From Hyphomicrobiales bacterium (GTDB lineage: Bacteria > Pseudomonadota > Alphaproteobacteria > Rhodospirillales > JACKKN01): 64,000 nt of DNA. The stretch spans positions 186,001-250,000 of the forward strand of contig JACKKN010000005.1 of assembly GCA_024236415.1 (NCBI GenBank). The letters are read 5' to 3'. The translations under genes and the position numbers were made by a program. This document shows, piece after piece, positions 52,615-62,224 of this stretch (within the stretch, counting starts at the first letter, position 1; each line of letters opens with the position of its first letter). The notes beneath the pieces are model-generated. The model was not told the origin of the DNA. It saw nothing but the letters and a program-made list of their open reading frames with translations, and did not search any database.

Positions 52615-53073
52615 GTGAGCGAGGAGCAGACCCTGACCCAGCTCGGCCGCGCGGCCGGCATCGCCGCCTCGCCCGACCAGGCGACCCTCGAATGCGTGCC
52701 CAACGCCCAGGCCGGCACCGACTACCTGGTGCGCTTCACCTGCCCCGAGTTCACCTCGCTGTGCCCGGTCACGGGCCAGCCCGACTTCGCCCACCTGGTC
52801 ATCGACTACCTGCCCGACGCGCGGCTGGTGGAAAGCAAGTCCCTGAAACTGTTCCTGGCCAGCTTCCGCAACCACGGCGCCTTCCACGAGGACTGCACGG
52901 TGATGGTGGCCAAGCGCATCGAGGCGGCGGCGGCGCCCAGGTGGCTGCGCATCGCCGGCTATTGGTACCCCCGCGGCGGCATCCCCATCGACGTCTTCTA
53001 CCAGACCGGCGAGCCCCCGGCCGGCCTGTGGGTCCCCGACCCCGGCGTGGCGCCCTACCGCGGGCGGGGGTAG
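52615..53073 (+). CDS. queF: NADPH-dependent 7-cyano-7-deazaguanine reductase
   Basis: 152 residues from GTG two bases after the tgt stop. Catalytic Cys50 (SLCPVTGQPDF) and Asp57, QueF motif ESKSLK at 73-78, plus FRNHGAFHE. The short single-domain (YkvM-type) class. It reduces preQ0 to preQ1, the TGT substrate. queC, queD and queE are absent from the window, so preQ0 comes from elsewhere or by import. Confidence 0.96.
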   Translation: MSEEQTLTQLGRAAGIAASPDQATLECVPNAQAGTDYLVRFTCPEFTSLCPVTGQPDFAHLVIDYLPDARLVESKSLKLFLASFRNHGAFHEDCTVMVAKRIEAAAAPRWLRIAGYWYPRGGIPIDVFYQTGEPPAGLWVPDPGVAPYRGRG

Positions 53074-53092
53074 GCGCTCCCGGATCGGCCGA

Positions 53093-53181
53093 GTGGTTGG
53101 CCGGGCCAAGCCCGGCCATGACAAAAACGCTCTATATCTCAACCAATTACGTCATGCCCGGGCTTGACCCGGGCATCCACG
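53093..53181. repeat. REP-like palindrome, family A copy 2
   Basis: Left arm with hairpin GGCCGGG-CCAAG-CCCGGCC and ATGACAAAAA, AT-rich core, right arm GTCATGCCCGGGCTTGACCC then GGGCATCCACG. It lies 42 bp before the GIY-YIG gene. Confidence 0.85.
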
Positions 53182-53222
53182 TCGTCGTTGCAATTCGATG
53201 CCTCGAGTGATCAGAATACGGC

Positions 53223-53510
53223 ATGTCCGGCGGCTGGGTATACATCCTGACGAACCGTCCCAATGGCACGCTCTACGTGGGCGTTACCCACGACCTGGTA
53301 CGCCGGGTCTGGGAACACCGGGAAAGTGTCGCCGACGGGTTCACGAAGCGCTACGGCCTGAAACGCCTGGTCTATTTCGAACACCACGACGACATGCGCG
53401 GCGCGATCCAGCGGGAGAAGAACGTCAAACACTGGAGCCGAGCCTGGAAGGTCAAGCTGATCCTGCGCGACAACCCGGATTGGGAGGACCTTTACCATCG
53501 CATCATCTGA
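53223..53510 (+). CDS. GIY-YIG nuclease family protein (YhbQ-like)
   Basis: 95 residues, a single minimal GIY-YIG domain. VYI (6-8) and YVG (18-20) stand for GIY and YIG; an Arg follows at 27-28 (DLVRRVWEH), and a Glu lies in REKNVKHW, the expected metal-binding residue. Probably a metal-dependent DNA endonuclease; the physiological role of this small class is unclear. Family-A palindromes bracket the gene: copy 2 ends 42 bp before it, and copy 3 begins three bases after its stop. Confidence 0.9.
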   Translation: MSGGWVYILTNRPNGTLYVGVTHDLVRRVWEHRESVADGFTKRYGLKRLVYFEHHDDMRGAIQREKNVKHWSRAWKVKLILRDNPDWEDLYHRII

Positions 53511-53512
53511 AG

Positions 53513-53602
53513 GCGTGGATGGCCGGGTCAAGCCCGGCCATGACGAAAAAATATATTTTTCAAATAGTTATGTCATGCCCGGGCCTGACCCGGGCATCCA
53601 CG
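53513..53602. repeat. REP-like palindrome, family A copy 3
   Basis: GCGTGGATG plus hairpin GGCCGGG-TCAAG-CCCGGCC and ATGACG, A/T core, then GTCATGCCCGGGCCTGACCC and GGGCATCCACG. It begins three bases past the GIY-YIG stop codon. Confidence 0.88.
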
Positions 53603-53672
53603 GAAGCGCCGTCGATCACAACGGCATTAGCCAAGTCATTTCGCCGCCGCCACATGTCCACCGACCATGGCC

Positions 53673-54806
53673 CTACTCCTCGCCCTCCAGTTCCATGCGG
53701 ATGGCCAGCAGCTTGAGCATGTCCTTCAGCGCCAAAATGCCCACGGCGCGGCCGCGGTCGACCACCACCAGGCGGGTGTTGCCGGTGCGGTTCATGAGGG
53801 CGAGGGCGTCCATGGCGTCGGTGCGCGGGCCGACAGTGGAGTCCGCGCCCAGCGGCGCCATGACCTGGCCGACCAGGGTCTCCTCCCAGCGCTCGCGCGG
53901 CACCGCCTTGACCAGGCGGGTGGAGACGGCGCCGATGGCCTGGCCGTCGTCGACCACCGGGAAGAACTCGTGGTGGGTGCCGTAGACGAACTCCTCGATG
54001 AACTGGCGCAGGGAGACGCGCGGCGGCACGCAGACCGGGTCGCGGGTCATGAAGGCGGACACCGGCTCGCCGGTCAGCAGGCGCTTGGTGATCACCTGCT
54101 GGTACGACGACGCGGCGGCGTTGCGCACGAACATCCCGATCAGGCACCACCACAGGCCGCCCACGAAGTCGCCGCGCACGATGGACAGCGCTCCGAAGAC
54201 GATCAGCGCCAGGCCGAACAGGGAGCCGGCGTTGGACGCCATGCGGGTGGCGCCGATCAGGTCGCCGCGCCAGTACCACAGGGCCGCGCGCAGGGCCCGG
54301 CCGCCGTCCAGCGGGAAGGCGGGCACCAGGTTGAACAGGGCCAGGATGCCGTTGATCAGGGCCAGGTAGCGCAAAGTGCCCACCAGGGGCACCGGCGTGC
54401 CGGCCACCGCGCCCGCCCAGGACAGCAGGAACAGCACCACCGCCAGGGCGGCGCTGGCCGCCGGGCCGGCCATGGCCATCAGGAACTCGGCCTTGGGGCT
54501 GGGCGGCTCGCTCTCCATCTCGGCGACGCCGCCGAAGATGAACAGCGTGATGTTGCGGATCGGGATGCCGAAGGCCCGCGCCACCACCGAGTGGGACAGC
54601 TCGTGCAGGACGATGGAGGCGAACAGGCCCAGCGCCCCCAGCACCCCCATCCACCAGTAGGTGGCCGGGGCCAGCCCCGGGTAGTAGGTCGGGAACACGC
54701 CCTCGCCCAGGGACCAGGTGACCAGCAGGGCCAGGAACAGCCACGAGATGTCGGCCCGGACCCGGAACCCCAACAGGGTGAAGAGGGTGACGCTGGCGCC
54801 GAACAT
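53673..54806 (-). CDS. M50 (site-2) metalloprotease with CBS domains
   Basis: 377 residues. Membrane protein with zinc motif HELSH (68-72) and the third ligand in NLVPAFPLDGGR (159-170). About six transmembrane helices come first, then two CBS domains (about 240-375: VSAFMTRDPVCVPP; VGQVMAPLGADS; GRAVGILALKDMLK) that usually bind adenine nucleotides. Rv2625c/MJ0392-like S2P architecture. It should cleave transmembrane substrates under energy or nucleotide control; substrate unknown. The upstream ligase gene ends 8 bp before its start. Confidence 0.92.
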   Translation of the reverse strand: MFGASVTLFTLLGFRVRADISWLFLALLVTWSLGEGVFPTYYPGLAPATYWWMGVLGALGLFASIVLHELSHSVVARAFGIPIRNITLFIFGGVAEMESEPPSPKAEFLMAMAGPAASAALAVVLFLLSWAGAVAGTPVPLVGTLRYLALINGILALFNLVPAFPLDGGRALRAALWYWRGDLIGATRMASNAGSLFGLALIVFGALSIVRGDFVGGLWWCLIGMFVRNAAASSYQQVITKRLLTGEPVSAFMTRDPVCVPPRVSLRQFIEEFVYGTHHEFFPVVDDGQAIGAVSTRLVKAVPRERWEETLVGQVMAPLGADSTVGPRTDAMDALALMNRTGNTRLVVVDRGRAVGILALKDMLKLLAIRMELEGEE

Positions 54807-54814
54807 GGGTTCCG

Positions 54815-57736
54815 CTACTCCCCCTTGGCCCCGGTCCGCCGGTCGGCCAGGTCGGCCACCGGCGAGGTCTCGGCGCCCAGGTCGGGCTCGCCGCAATGGG
54901 CCAGGATCCAGGCCCGGCTGGCGTCGCGCAGGGCCACGGCGCGGTCCCAGTCGCTGCCGTCCGCCGGCGCCGCGATGGCCGGGCCGACGGTCAGGCTGAC
55001 CGCATTGCGGCGCGGGAACCACGAGCCGTCGCGCAGCACCGTGCGGCTGCCGCGCAGGACGCAGGGGATGACCGGCACCCGGGCCTCGGCGGCGGCGGCG
55101 AAGGCGCCCATGCGGAACGGCAGCAGCCCGGCCATGCGCGAGAACGTGCCCTCGGCGAAGAACAGCGGCAGGCGCCCGGCCCGGGCGGCGCCGGTGATGC
55201 GCCGCGAATCCTCGACCCCGGCGTGGCGGTCGAACCGCTGCACGAACTCGAAGCCCAGGCGGGCCATGGGGATGCGCGTGGCCCAATGGCCCACCAGTTC
55301 GCCCTTGACCACGAAGGCGACCCGGCGCGGCAGGGCGGCGGCGACGAAGAAGCCGTCCAGGTAGCTGGCGTGGTTGCACACCACCACCGCCGGGGTGCCG
55401 GGCGGCGGCAGGTTGTCGGCCCCGCGCAGGGCGACGCGCAGGCCGGTCAGCGTCAGCATGGCGCGCAGCCCCAGGCGCAGGGCGGCCCAGCGGCCGCCCG
55501 CGGTGGGCAGCACCACCACCGGCAGCCAGGTCAGGGGCGCGCCGATGGCGAACACGGCCCAGACCCAGCCGGCGTACAGGGCCTCGGCCCCCCGGCGCAG
55601 GGCCCGGGCCAGGCGCGGCCCGGCGCCGGCCAGGGCGATGCGCGCGATCTGCACCCAGGCGGCGCGGCGCGGCGCGCCCACGGCGCCCGTTTCGTAGATC
55701 TCGCGGCTGGCGGCGCGGCGGATCTTGCCGCTGGACGTCTTGGGCACCGTGCGCGGCGGCGCCAGCACGACGTCGTCGGGCGGGCCGCCGGTCAAGTCGG
55801 TGACCAGGGCGTTGATCTGCTGGGCCAGCGCGGCGCGGGCGGCCTCGTCGCGCTTGCGGCATTCGGCCAGGACCACCAGCCGCTCGGTCCCCGAATCGGG
55901 GTCGGGGCTGCCGAACACGGCCACGCAGCCGCGGTGGATGCCGTCCAGGTCGCCCACGGCCTCCTCGATCTCGGGCGGGTAGATGTTGCGCCCGGCGCGG
56001 ATGATGATGTCCTTGCTGCGGCCGGTGACGTAGATCTCGCCGTCCACGGTGTAGGCCTTGTCGCCGGTCTGCAGCCAGTCGCCGTCGAACAGGTCGGCGT
56101 TCTTGTCGGGCGCCCGGTAGTAGCCGCTGGTCGAGGACGGACCCTTGAACTGCAGGCGTCCCTCCTGGCGGTCGGGCACCTCGCGCCCGGCCTCGTCCAC
56201 CACCCGGATCTGGTGGCGCACGATGGGCCGGCCGCAGGCGACGAAGCGCAGGGCGGTCGGATCGTCGGCGCCCGCCGGCACGGCGGTGCCGTCGCGCATG
56301 AACGCCTCGCGGCCGATGCGGTCGACGACCGGGCCGCGGCCCAGCGGCGGGAAGGCGAGCCCCACCGAATTCTCGGCCAGGCCATAGACCGGCATCATGG
56401 CCTGGCGCCGGAAGCCCCAGGCGGCGAAGCGGTCGGCGAACTGTTCCACGGTGTCGGGGCTGACGGCCTCGGCGCCGTTGCAGGCGGCGCGCCAGCACGA
56501 CAGGTCCAGCCCCGCCAGGTCCTTGTCGTCCAGGCGCCGCAGGCACAGCTCGTAGGCGAAGTTGGGCGCCGCCGAGATGGTGCCGCGGAAGCGGTGGATG
56601 GCCCACAGCCAGCGTTTCGGCCGGGCCAGGAAGTGCAGCGGCGACATGATCACCAGCGGCACGGCGTAGTGCAGGGTGCCAAGCCAGGCGCCGATCAGGC
56701 CCATGTCGTGGTACAGCGGCAGCCAGCTGACGAACACGTCCGCGGGCCCCACCTCCAGCATCTCGCCCATGGCGCGCACGTTGGCCAGCAGGTTGCCGTG
56801 GGTCAGCACCACCCCCTTGGGCGCCCCGGTGCTGCCCGAGGTGTATTGCAGGAAGGCGGTGTCGCCGGGGCCCAGCACCGGGCGGCGCAGGGTGCCGGCG
56901 GCGGCGCGCACCTCGTCGGGGGTGGCGACGGCGTTCAGGTCGCCGAGCCGGCCGCGCAGCACCTTGCCGAGCGGCTTGGCCTCCTCTACCGTCACCAGAA
57001 CCCGGGCCTGGCAGTTGCCCAGGATGCCGATGTGGCGGCGCAGGTGCTCCTCGATCTGGGCCAGGCGCGCCGGCGGATAGACGGGCACGGCGATACCGCC
57101 GGCCATGAGGATGCCGAAGAAGGCGAAGAAGTAGTCGGGCCCGGTGGGCAGCATGATGGCCGCCGCCTGGCCCGGCTGCAGGTCGAGCGCCTGCAGCCCG
57201 GCGGCCATGCGCGTGGCCTCGTCGTACAGCTCGCGGTAGGTGATCACCCGGCCCTCGCCGCCGGCCTCGCAGTCGTCGTCGTAGAGGCGGATGTGGGGGT
57301 GGTCCGGGTTGTGGGTGGCGTGCCAGGCCAGGGCCTCGACCAGGGTCTGCGCCGCCAGGGGGAGGGCGCCGGCGCCGGCCGCCGGTTCCACGGCCTCCCG
57401 CCGGTCGGTGGACATGGGCGCGGCGCGGCCGCCGACGGCGGCGCCCTGCACGGCGCGCAGCAGGTCGCGCGGGGTTTCGGCCTCGGCGAAGGCGGTGTCG
57501 GACAGGACCACGGCGAAGTCCCGCTCCAGCCGCGCCATCAGCTCGACCCGGCCCAGGCTGTCGATGCCCAGGTCGCGGTCGATGGCGGAATCCAGCGTCA
57601 CCCCCGCCGGCGCCCTGCCGCCGCGCAGCTCGGCGGCCACGGCGGTGACCGTGGCCAGCAGGCGCCCCGCGGTATCGGCGGCGGTTGTGTCGGCGGCGGC
57701 GGCCGGTCCCCGCGCGGTGTCCGGTGTCGAATCCAT
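54815..57736 (-). CDS. ACP - acyl-AMP ligase - lysophospholipid acyltransferase fusion
   Basis: 973 residues. (1) An acyl-carrier domain about 25-98, with the phosphopantetheine serine Ser60 in GIDSLGRVEL. (2) An AMP-binding acyl ligase about 125-700, P-loop YTSGSTGAPKG at 298-308, YGLAENSVGLAF and the C-terminal lysine region KTSSGKIRR. (3) A PlsC-type acyltransferase from about 740, NHASYLD near 788 and FAEGTFSR. A fatty acid could be adenylated, loaded on the in-cis carrier and passed to a lysolipid. Reverse of the E. coli Aas order, with an added carrier. Start chosen because the frame begins cleanly with the carrier domain. Confidence 0.88.
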   Translation of the reverse strand: MDSTPDTARGPAAAADTTAADTAGRLLATVTAVAAELRGGRAPAGVTLDSAIDRDLGIDSLGRVELMARLERDFAVVLSDTAFAEAETPRDLLRAVQGAAVGGRAAPMSTDRREAVEPAAGAGALPLAAQTLVEALAWHATHNPDHPHIRLYDDDCEAGGEGRVITYRELYDEATRMAAGLQALDLQPGQAAAIMLPTGPDYFFAFFGILMAGGIAVPVYPPARLAQIEEHLRRHIGILGNCQARVLVTVEEAKPLGKVLRGRLGDLNAVATPDEVRAAAGTLRRPVLGPGDTAFLQYTSGSTGAPKGVVLTHGNLLANVRAMGEMLEVGPADVFVSWLPLYHDMGLIGAWLGTLHYAVPLVIMSPLHFLARPKRWLWAIHRFRGTISAAPNFAYELCLRRLDDKDLAGLDLSCWRAACNGAEAVSPDTVEQFADRFAAWGFRRQAMMPVYGLAENSVGLAFPPLGRGPVVDRIGREAFMRDGTAVPAGADDPTALRFVACGRPIVRHQIRVVDEAGREVPDRQEGRLQFKGPSSTSGYYRAPDKNADLFDGDWLQTGDKAYTVDGEIYVTGRSKDIIIRAGRNIYPPEIEEAVGDLDGIHRGCVAVFGSPDPDSGTERLVVLAECRKRDEAARAALAQQINALVTDLTGGPPDDVVLAPPRTVPKTSSGKIRRAASREIYETGAVGAPRRAAWVQIARIALAGAGPRLARALRRGAEALYAGWVWAVFAIGAPLTWLPVVVLPTAGGRWAALRLGLRAMLTLTGLRVALRGADNLPPPGTPAVVVCNHASYLDGFFVAAALPRRVAFVVKGELVGHWATRIPMARLGFEFVQRFDRHAGVEDSRRITGAARAGRLPLFFAEGTFSRMAGLLPFRMGAFAAAAEARVPVIPCVLRGSRTVLRDGSWFPRRNAVSLTVGPAIAAPADGSDWDRAVALRDASRAWILAHCGEPDLGAETSPVADLADRRTGAKGE

Positions 57737-57877
57737 GACCGAGGACAGTAGGACGAAACCGCCCCGGCAATCCAGCGCCGTCGGCGGCGGCGCGATCCGG
57801 CGTGCTTGCGGGGCCCGGCGGCGGGTCCTATAAAACGGCCAGGGCCCCGCGGCGGGGGCCCGGCTGGGGAGAACGAC

Positions 57878-58853
<976 letters not shown>

Positions 58854-58864
<11 letters not shown>

Positions 58865-58896
58865 GGCGCGGCAATGACACCTGCGCCTGAGGCGCG
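58854..58896 (+). repeat. 17-bp duplication spanning the hldD stop
   Basis: CCTGCGCCTGAGGCGCG at 58854-58870 and 58880-58896, period 26 bp. The first copy contains the hldD stop codon. Looks like a small slippage duplication. Confidence 0.7.
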
Positions 58897-58911
58897 CCGT
58901 CTGGAGACCCC

Positions 58912-59736
58912 ATGCCCTTCCTGACCATCCCCTTCCCGGCCATCGACCCCATCATCGTGCAGATCGGCCCCCTGGCCATCCGCTGGTACGCGCTGGCCTA
59001 CGTGGCCGGGCTGGTGCTGGCCTGGTGGCTGATGCGGCGCATGGCGGCAAGGGCCCCGGTGGGGCCGGCAGGCACGGTCTCGGCCGAGGCGGTGGACGAC
59101 TTCCTGGTCTGGGCCACCATCGGCGTGGTCCTGGGCGGGCGGCTGGGCTACGTGCTGTTCTACCAGTTCCAGTTCTACGCCCATAACCCGCTGTCCATCT
59201 TCCAGGTCTGGCGCGGCGGCATGTCGTTCCACGGCGGCCTGCTGGGGGTGGTCGTCGCCACCATCCTGTTCTGCTGGAAGCGGGGCATCCCGCTGATGGT
59301 GTTCTCGGACATGATCGCCACGGTGGCGCCCATCGGCCTGTTCCTGGGCCGGCTGGCCAACTTCGTCAACGGCGAGCTGTTCGGCCGCCCCACCGACGTG
59401 CCCTGGGCCATGGTGTTCCCCCACGGCGGCCCGTTCCCGCGCCATCCCAGCCAGCTCTACGAGGCGGCGCTGGAAGGGCTCTTGCTTTTCGCGCTGCTGC
59501 AACTCATCTGGAGGGTGGAGCCGCTGCGGCGGCGGCGGGGGCTGACGGCGGGCCTGTTCTTCCTGGGCTACGCCGCCGCCCGCGCCTTCGCCGAGCTGTT
59601 CCGCCAGCCGGACGTCCAGATCGGCTTCCTGGCCGGCGGCTCGACCATGGGACAGTGGCTGTCCCTGCCCATGGTGCTGTTCGGCGTCTTCCTGGTGGGG
59701 CGGGCGGTGCTGGCGAAGCAACAACAGAACGGATAA
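58912..59736 (+). CDS. lgt: prolipoprotein diacylglyceryl transferase
   Basis: 274 residues, polytopic. The Lgt signature GRLANFVNGELFGRP is present, along with GGMSFHGGLLG (catalytic histidine region), HPSQLYEA and GRLGYVLFY. It transfers diacylglycerol from phosphatidylglycerol to the lipobox cysteine, and several lipobox proteins occur in this window. Followed at 19 bp by the MidA-like gene, a known synteny in alphaproteobacteria. Confidence 0.97.
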   Translation: MPFLTIPFPAIDPIIVQIGPLAIRWYALAYVAGLVLAWWLMRRMAARAPVGPAGTVSAEAVDDFLVWATIGVVLGGRLGYVLFYQFQFYAHNPLSIFQVWRGGMSFHGGLLGVVVATILFCWKRGIPLMVFSDMIATVAPIGLFLGRLANFVNGELFGRPTDVPWAMVFPHGGPFPRHPSQLYEAALEGLLLFALLQLIWRVEPLRRRRGLTAGLFFLGYAAARAFAELFRQPDVQIGFLAGGSTMGQWLSLPMVLFGVFLVGRAVLAKQQQNG

Positions 59737-59755
59737 CGATCCGGGGGGAAAACCC

Positions 59756-60847
59756 ATGCCCGACGACACCCTGCTCGACCTGCTGCGCCGCCGCATCACG
59801 GCGGACGGCCCCATCACCGTCGCCCAGTACATGGAGGCGGCCCTGACCCACCCCCGGTTCGGCTACTACATGGGCCGCGACCCCCTGGGCCAGGACGGCG
59901 ATTTCACCACCGCCCCCGAGGTGAGCCAGATGTTCGGCGAGCTGCTGGGCCTGTGGTGCGCCGTCACCTGGCAGCAGATGGGCTCGCCGGCCGCCCTGAA
60001 CCTGGTCGAGCTGGGACCGGGCCGCGGCACCCTGATGGCCGACGCCTTGCGCGCCGCCCGGCTCATGCCCGGCTTCGCCGACGCCCTGCGGGTGCAGCTG
60101 GTGGAGGCCAGCCCGACCCTGCGCGACCGGCAGCGGTTCGCCCTCGAAACCACCGTGCCGGGCACCGAGGTGGCCTGGCACGACAACCTGGACACCCTGC
60201 CCCAGGGGCCCATGGTGCTGCTGGCCAACGAGTTCTTCGACGCCCTGCCGGTGCGCCAGTACCAGCGCACCGCCGAGGGCTGGTGCGAGCGGCTGGTGGG
60301 GCTGGACGGCGACGACCTGGTGTTCCTGCTGTCCATGCCCATGGCCCGGGTGCCGGCCATCCCCGAGGCGCTGGAGGAGTCCCCGGCCGGCAGCCTGTTC
60401 GAGGTGCGCCCGGGGGCCGAGGCCGCGGCCTATGCCATCGGCCAGCACGTCGCGCGCTTCGGCGGCGCCGCCCTGGTCATCGACTACGGCCACGGCCGCA
60501 GCGCCTGCGGCGAGACCCTGCAGGCGGTCAAGGCCCACAAGTACCACGATGTCCTGGCCGACCCGGGCCTGGCCGACCTGACCGCCCACGTGGACTTCCA
60601 GGCCCTGGGCGAGGCGGCGCGGGAGGCCGGGGCGCGGACCTTCGAGCTGACCACCCAGGGCGAGTTCCTGGACCGCCTGGGCCTGGCCGAGCGGGCACGG
60701 ACCCTGCTGCAGAACGCCACCCCCGACCAGGCCAAGGAGATCGAGGCCGCGTATCGGCGCCTGATCGACCCCGAGGAGATGGGAACCCTGTTCAAGGTCC
60801 TGTGCCTGGCCCACCCGGACATGCCGCCGCCGCCGGGGTTCGTGTAG
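59756..60847 (+). CDS. class I methyltransferase, MidA/NDUFAF7 family
   Basis: 363 residues. FGYYMGRDPLGQDGDFTTAPEV at the N-terminus (blocks FGYYMGRDPLG and GDFTTAPEVSQMFGE) and the SAM motif VELGPGRGTLMAD are diagnostic. The mitochondrial homologue NDUFAF7 dimethylates an arginine of complex I subunit NDUFS2; in bacteria the target is not settled. Directly after lgt, probably in the same operon. Start ATG with GGGGGGAAAA upstream. Confidence 0.93.
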   Translation: MPDDTLLDLLRRRITADGPITVAQYMEAALTHPRFGYYMGRDPLGQDGDFTTAPEVSQMFGELLGLWCAVTWQQMGSPAALNLVELGPGRGTLMADALRAARLMPGFADALRVQLVEASPTLRDRQRFALETTVPGTEVAWHDNLDTLPQGPMVLLANEFFDALPVRQYQRTAEGWCERLVGLDGDDLVFLLSMPMARVPAIPEALEESPAGSLFEVRPGAEAAAYAIGQHVARFGGAALVIDYGHGRSACGETLQAVKAHKYHDVLADPGLADLTAHVDFQALGEAAREAGARTFELTTQGEFLDRLGLAERARTLLQNATPDQAKEIEAAYRRLIDPEEMGTLFKVLCLAHPDMPPPPGFV

Positions 60848-60867
60848 GGCGCGGACGCGTCGACCAC

Positions 60868-61018
60868 CGCCGTCGTCCCCGCGCAGGCGGGGACCCAATC
60901 CGCCTCGGTTTCCTGGCGACGGGCCCCTGCAAACACGGTCCAGGCAGCCAATCCGCACCGGCGCCCCTGGCCGCCACGGTGACGGAATGGGTTCCCGCCT
61001 GCGCGGGAACGACGGTGG
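60868..61018. repeat. inverted-repeat element, family B copy 2
   Basis: CGTCGTCCCCGCGCAGGCGG ... GGTTCCCGCCTGCGCGGGAA arms around about 100 bp, like 25841-25992. Within each copy the arms are inverted; the middles share words such as CCAATCCG and GACGGAA. Confidence 0.8.
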
Positions 61019-61042
61019 AGAGGTGGCGTGGTTTCCCGGCAG

Positions 61043-61134
61043 GCGTGGATGGCCGGGTCAAGCCCGGCCATGACGAAAAATTCAATAATTTCATTATATT
61101 ACGTCATGCCCGGACTTGATCCGGGCATCCACGC
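61043..61134. repeat. REP-like palindrome, family A copy 4
   Basis: GCGTGGATG + hairpin GGCCGGG-TCAAG-CCCGGCC + ATGACGAAAAA, AT core (TTCAATAATTTCATTATATT), then GTCATGCCCGGACTTGATCC and GGGCATCCACGC. Confidence 0.88.
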
Positions 61135-61146
61135 AGGTCCGCGGGC

Positions 61147-61551
61147 CTAGCGGCTGTCGTGGGGGTACCGCGGCAGGTCGTCGGCCAGGTCGATCCAGGG
61201 CAGCTTTTCGGCGACGTGGACGTGGAACTCGGGTTCGAAGTCCTCGGGGTTCTCCAGGCTGGCGGCGTAGAGGTGGATCTCGTCGGCCACCCGGTCGGCC
61301 TCGTAGGCCATGGGGGTGCCGCAGCGGGCGCAGAACAGGCGCCGCACCCCGGGCGAGGATTCGTAGACCGCCGGCGCCGCGCCGGTGAAGCGGAAGTTTT
61401 CCCGCGGCACGCCGAAGAAGGTGGTCACCGGCGACGAGGTGTTGCGCCGGCAGCTCTCGCAGTGGCAGTGGGCGCGCCAGTTGTCGGGCCCGGTGCATTC
61501 GTAGGTCACGGCGCCGCACAGGCAGCGGCCGCGCCTGGCATCATCGGTCAT
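61147..61551 (-). CDS. GFA (glutathione-dependent formaldehyde-activating) family protein
   Basis: 134 residues. Zinc-binding cysteines of the GFA/CENP-V fold: Cys10 and Cys12 (RCLCGAV), Cys29, 31 and 34 (CHCESC), and CARCG near residue 73. Most members have no proven glutathione-formaldehyde activity, so the name marks the fold only. It is 77 bp downstream of the peroxiredoxin gene, on the same strand. Confidence 0.92.
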   Translation of the reverse strand: MTDDARRGRCLCGAVTYECTGPDNWRAHCHCESCRRNTSSPVTTFFGVPRENFRFTGAAPAVYESSPGVRRLFCARCGTPMAYEADRVADEIHLYAASLENPEDFEPEFHVHVAEKLPWIDLADDLPRYPHDSR

Positions 61552-61627
61552 GGTGGCTCTCCCCGGTCCGGAAACGGAAACGGGGCCCCGCAGGGCCCCG
61601 CCGTGAAAACCCTGTCGCGGGCGGGCC

Positions 61628-62110
<483 letters not shown>

Positions 62111-62224
62111 GGTCATCTCCCTTTCATGACTGAAAAAATTCTTGCCTCCCCGCGGGGTGCCCGTCCGGGGGTTCCTGTCACGGACACAGATAAGGAATCC
62201 CGGCGCGGAATCCAATGGCCAATG

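Larger units (their letters stand above)
60848..61146. other. repeat-filled intergenic stretch
   Basis: The 299 bp between convergent midA-like and the GFA-family gene consists almost entirely of family-B copy 2 (60868-61018) and family-A copy 4 (61043-61134). No gene seen. Confidence 0.65.

Noticed and set aside
53673..57770. Single 1365-codon frame joining the M50 protease and the acyl-ligase region
   Set aside because: Only its last 377 codons encode protease. The rest is an out-of-frame translation of the ligase gene, which has its own intact frame.
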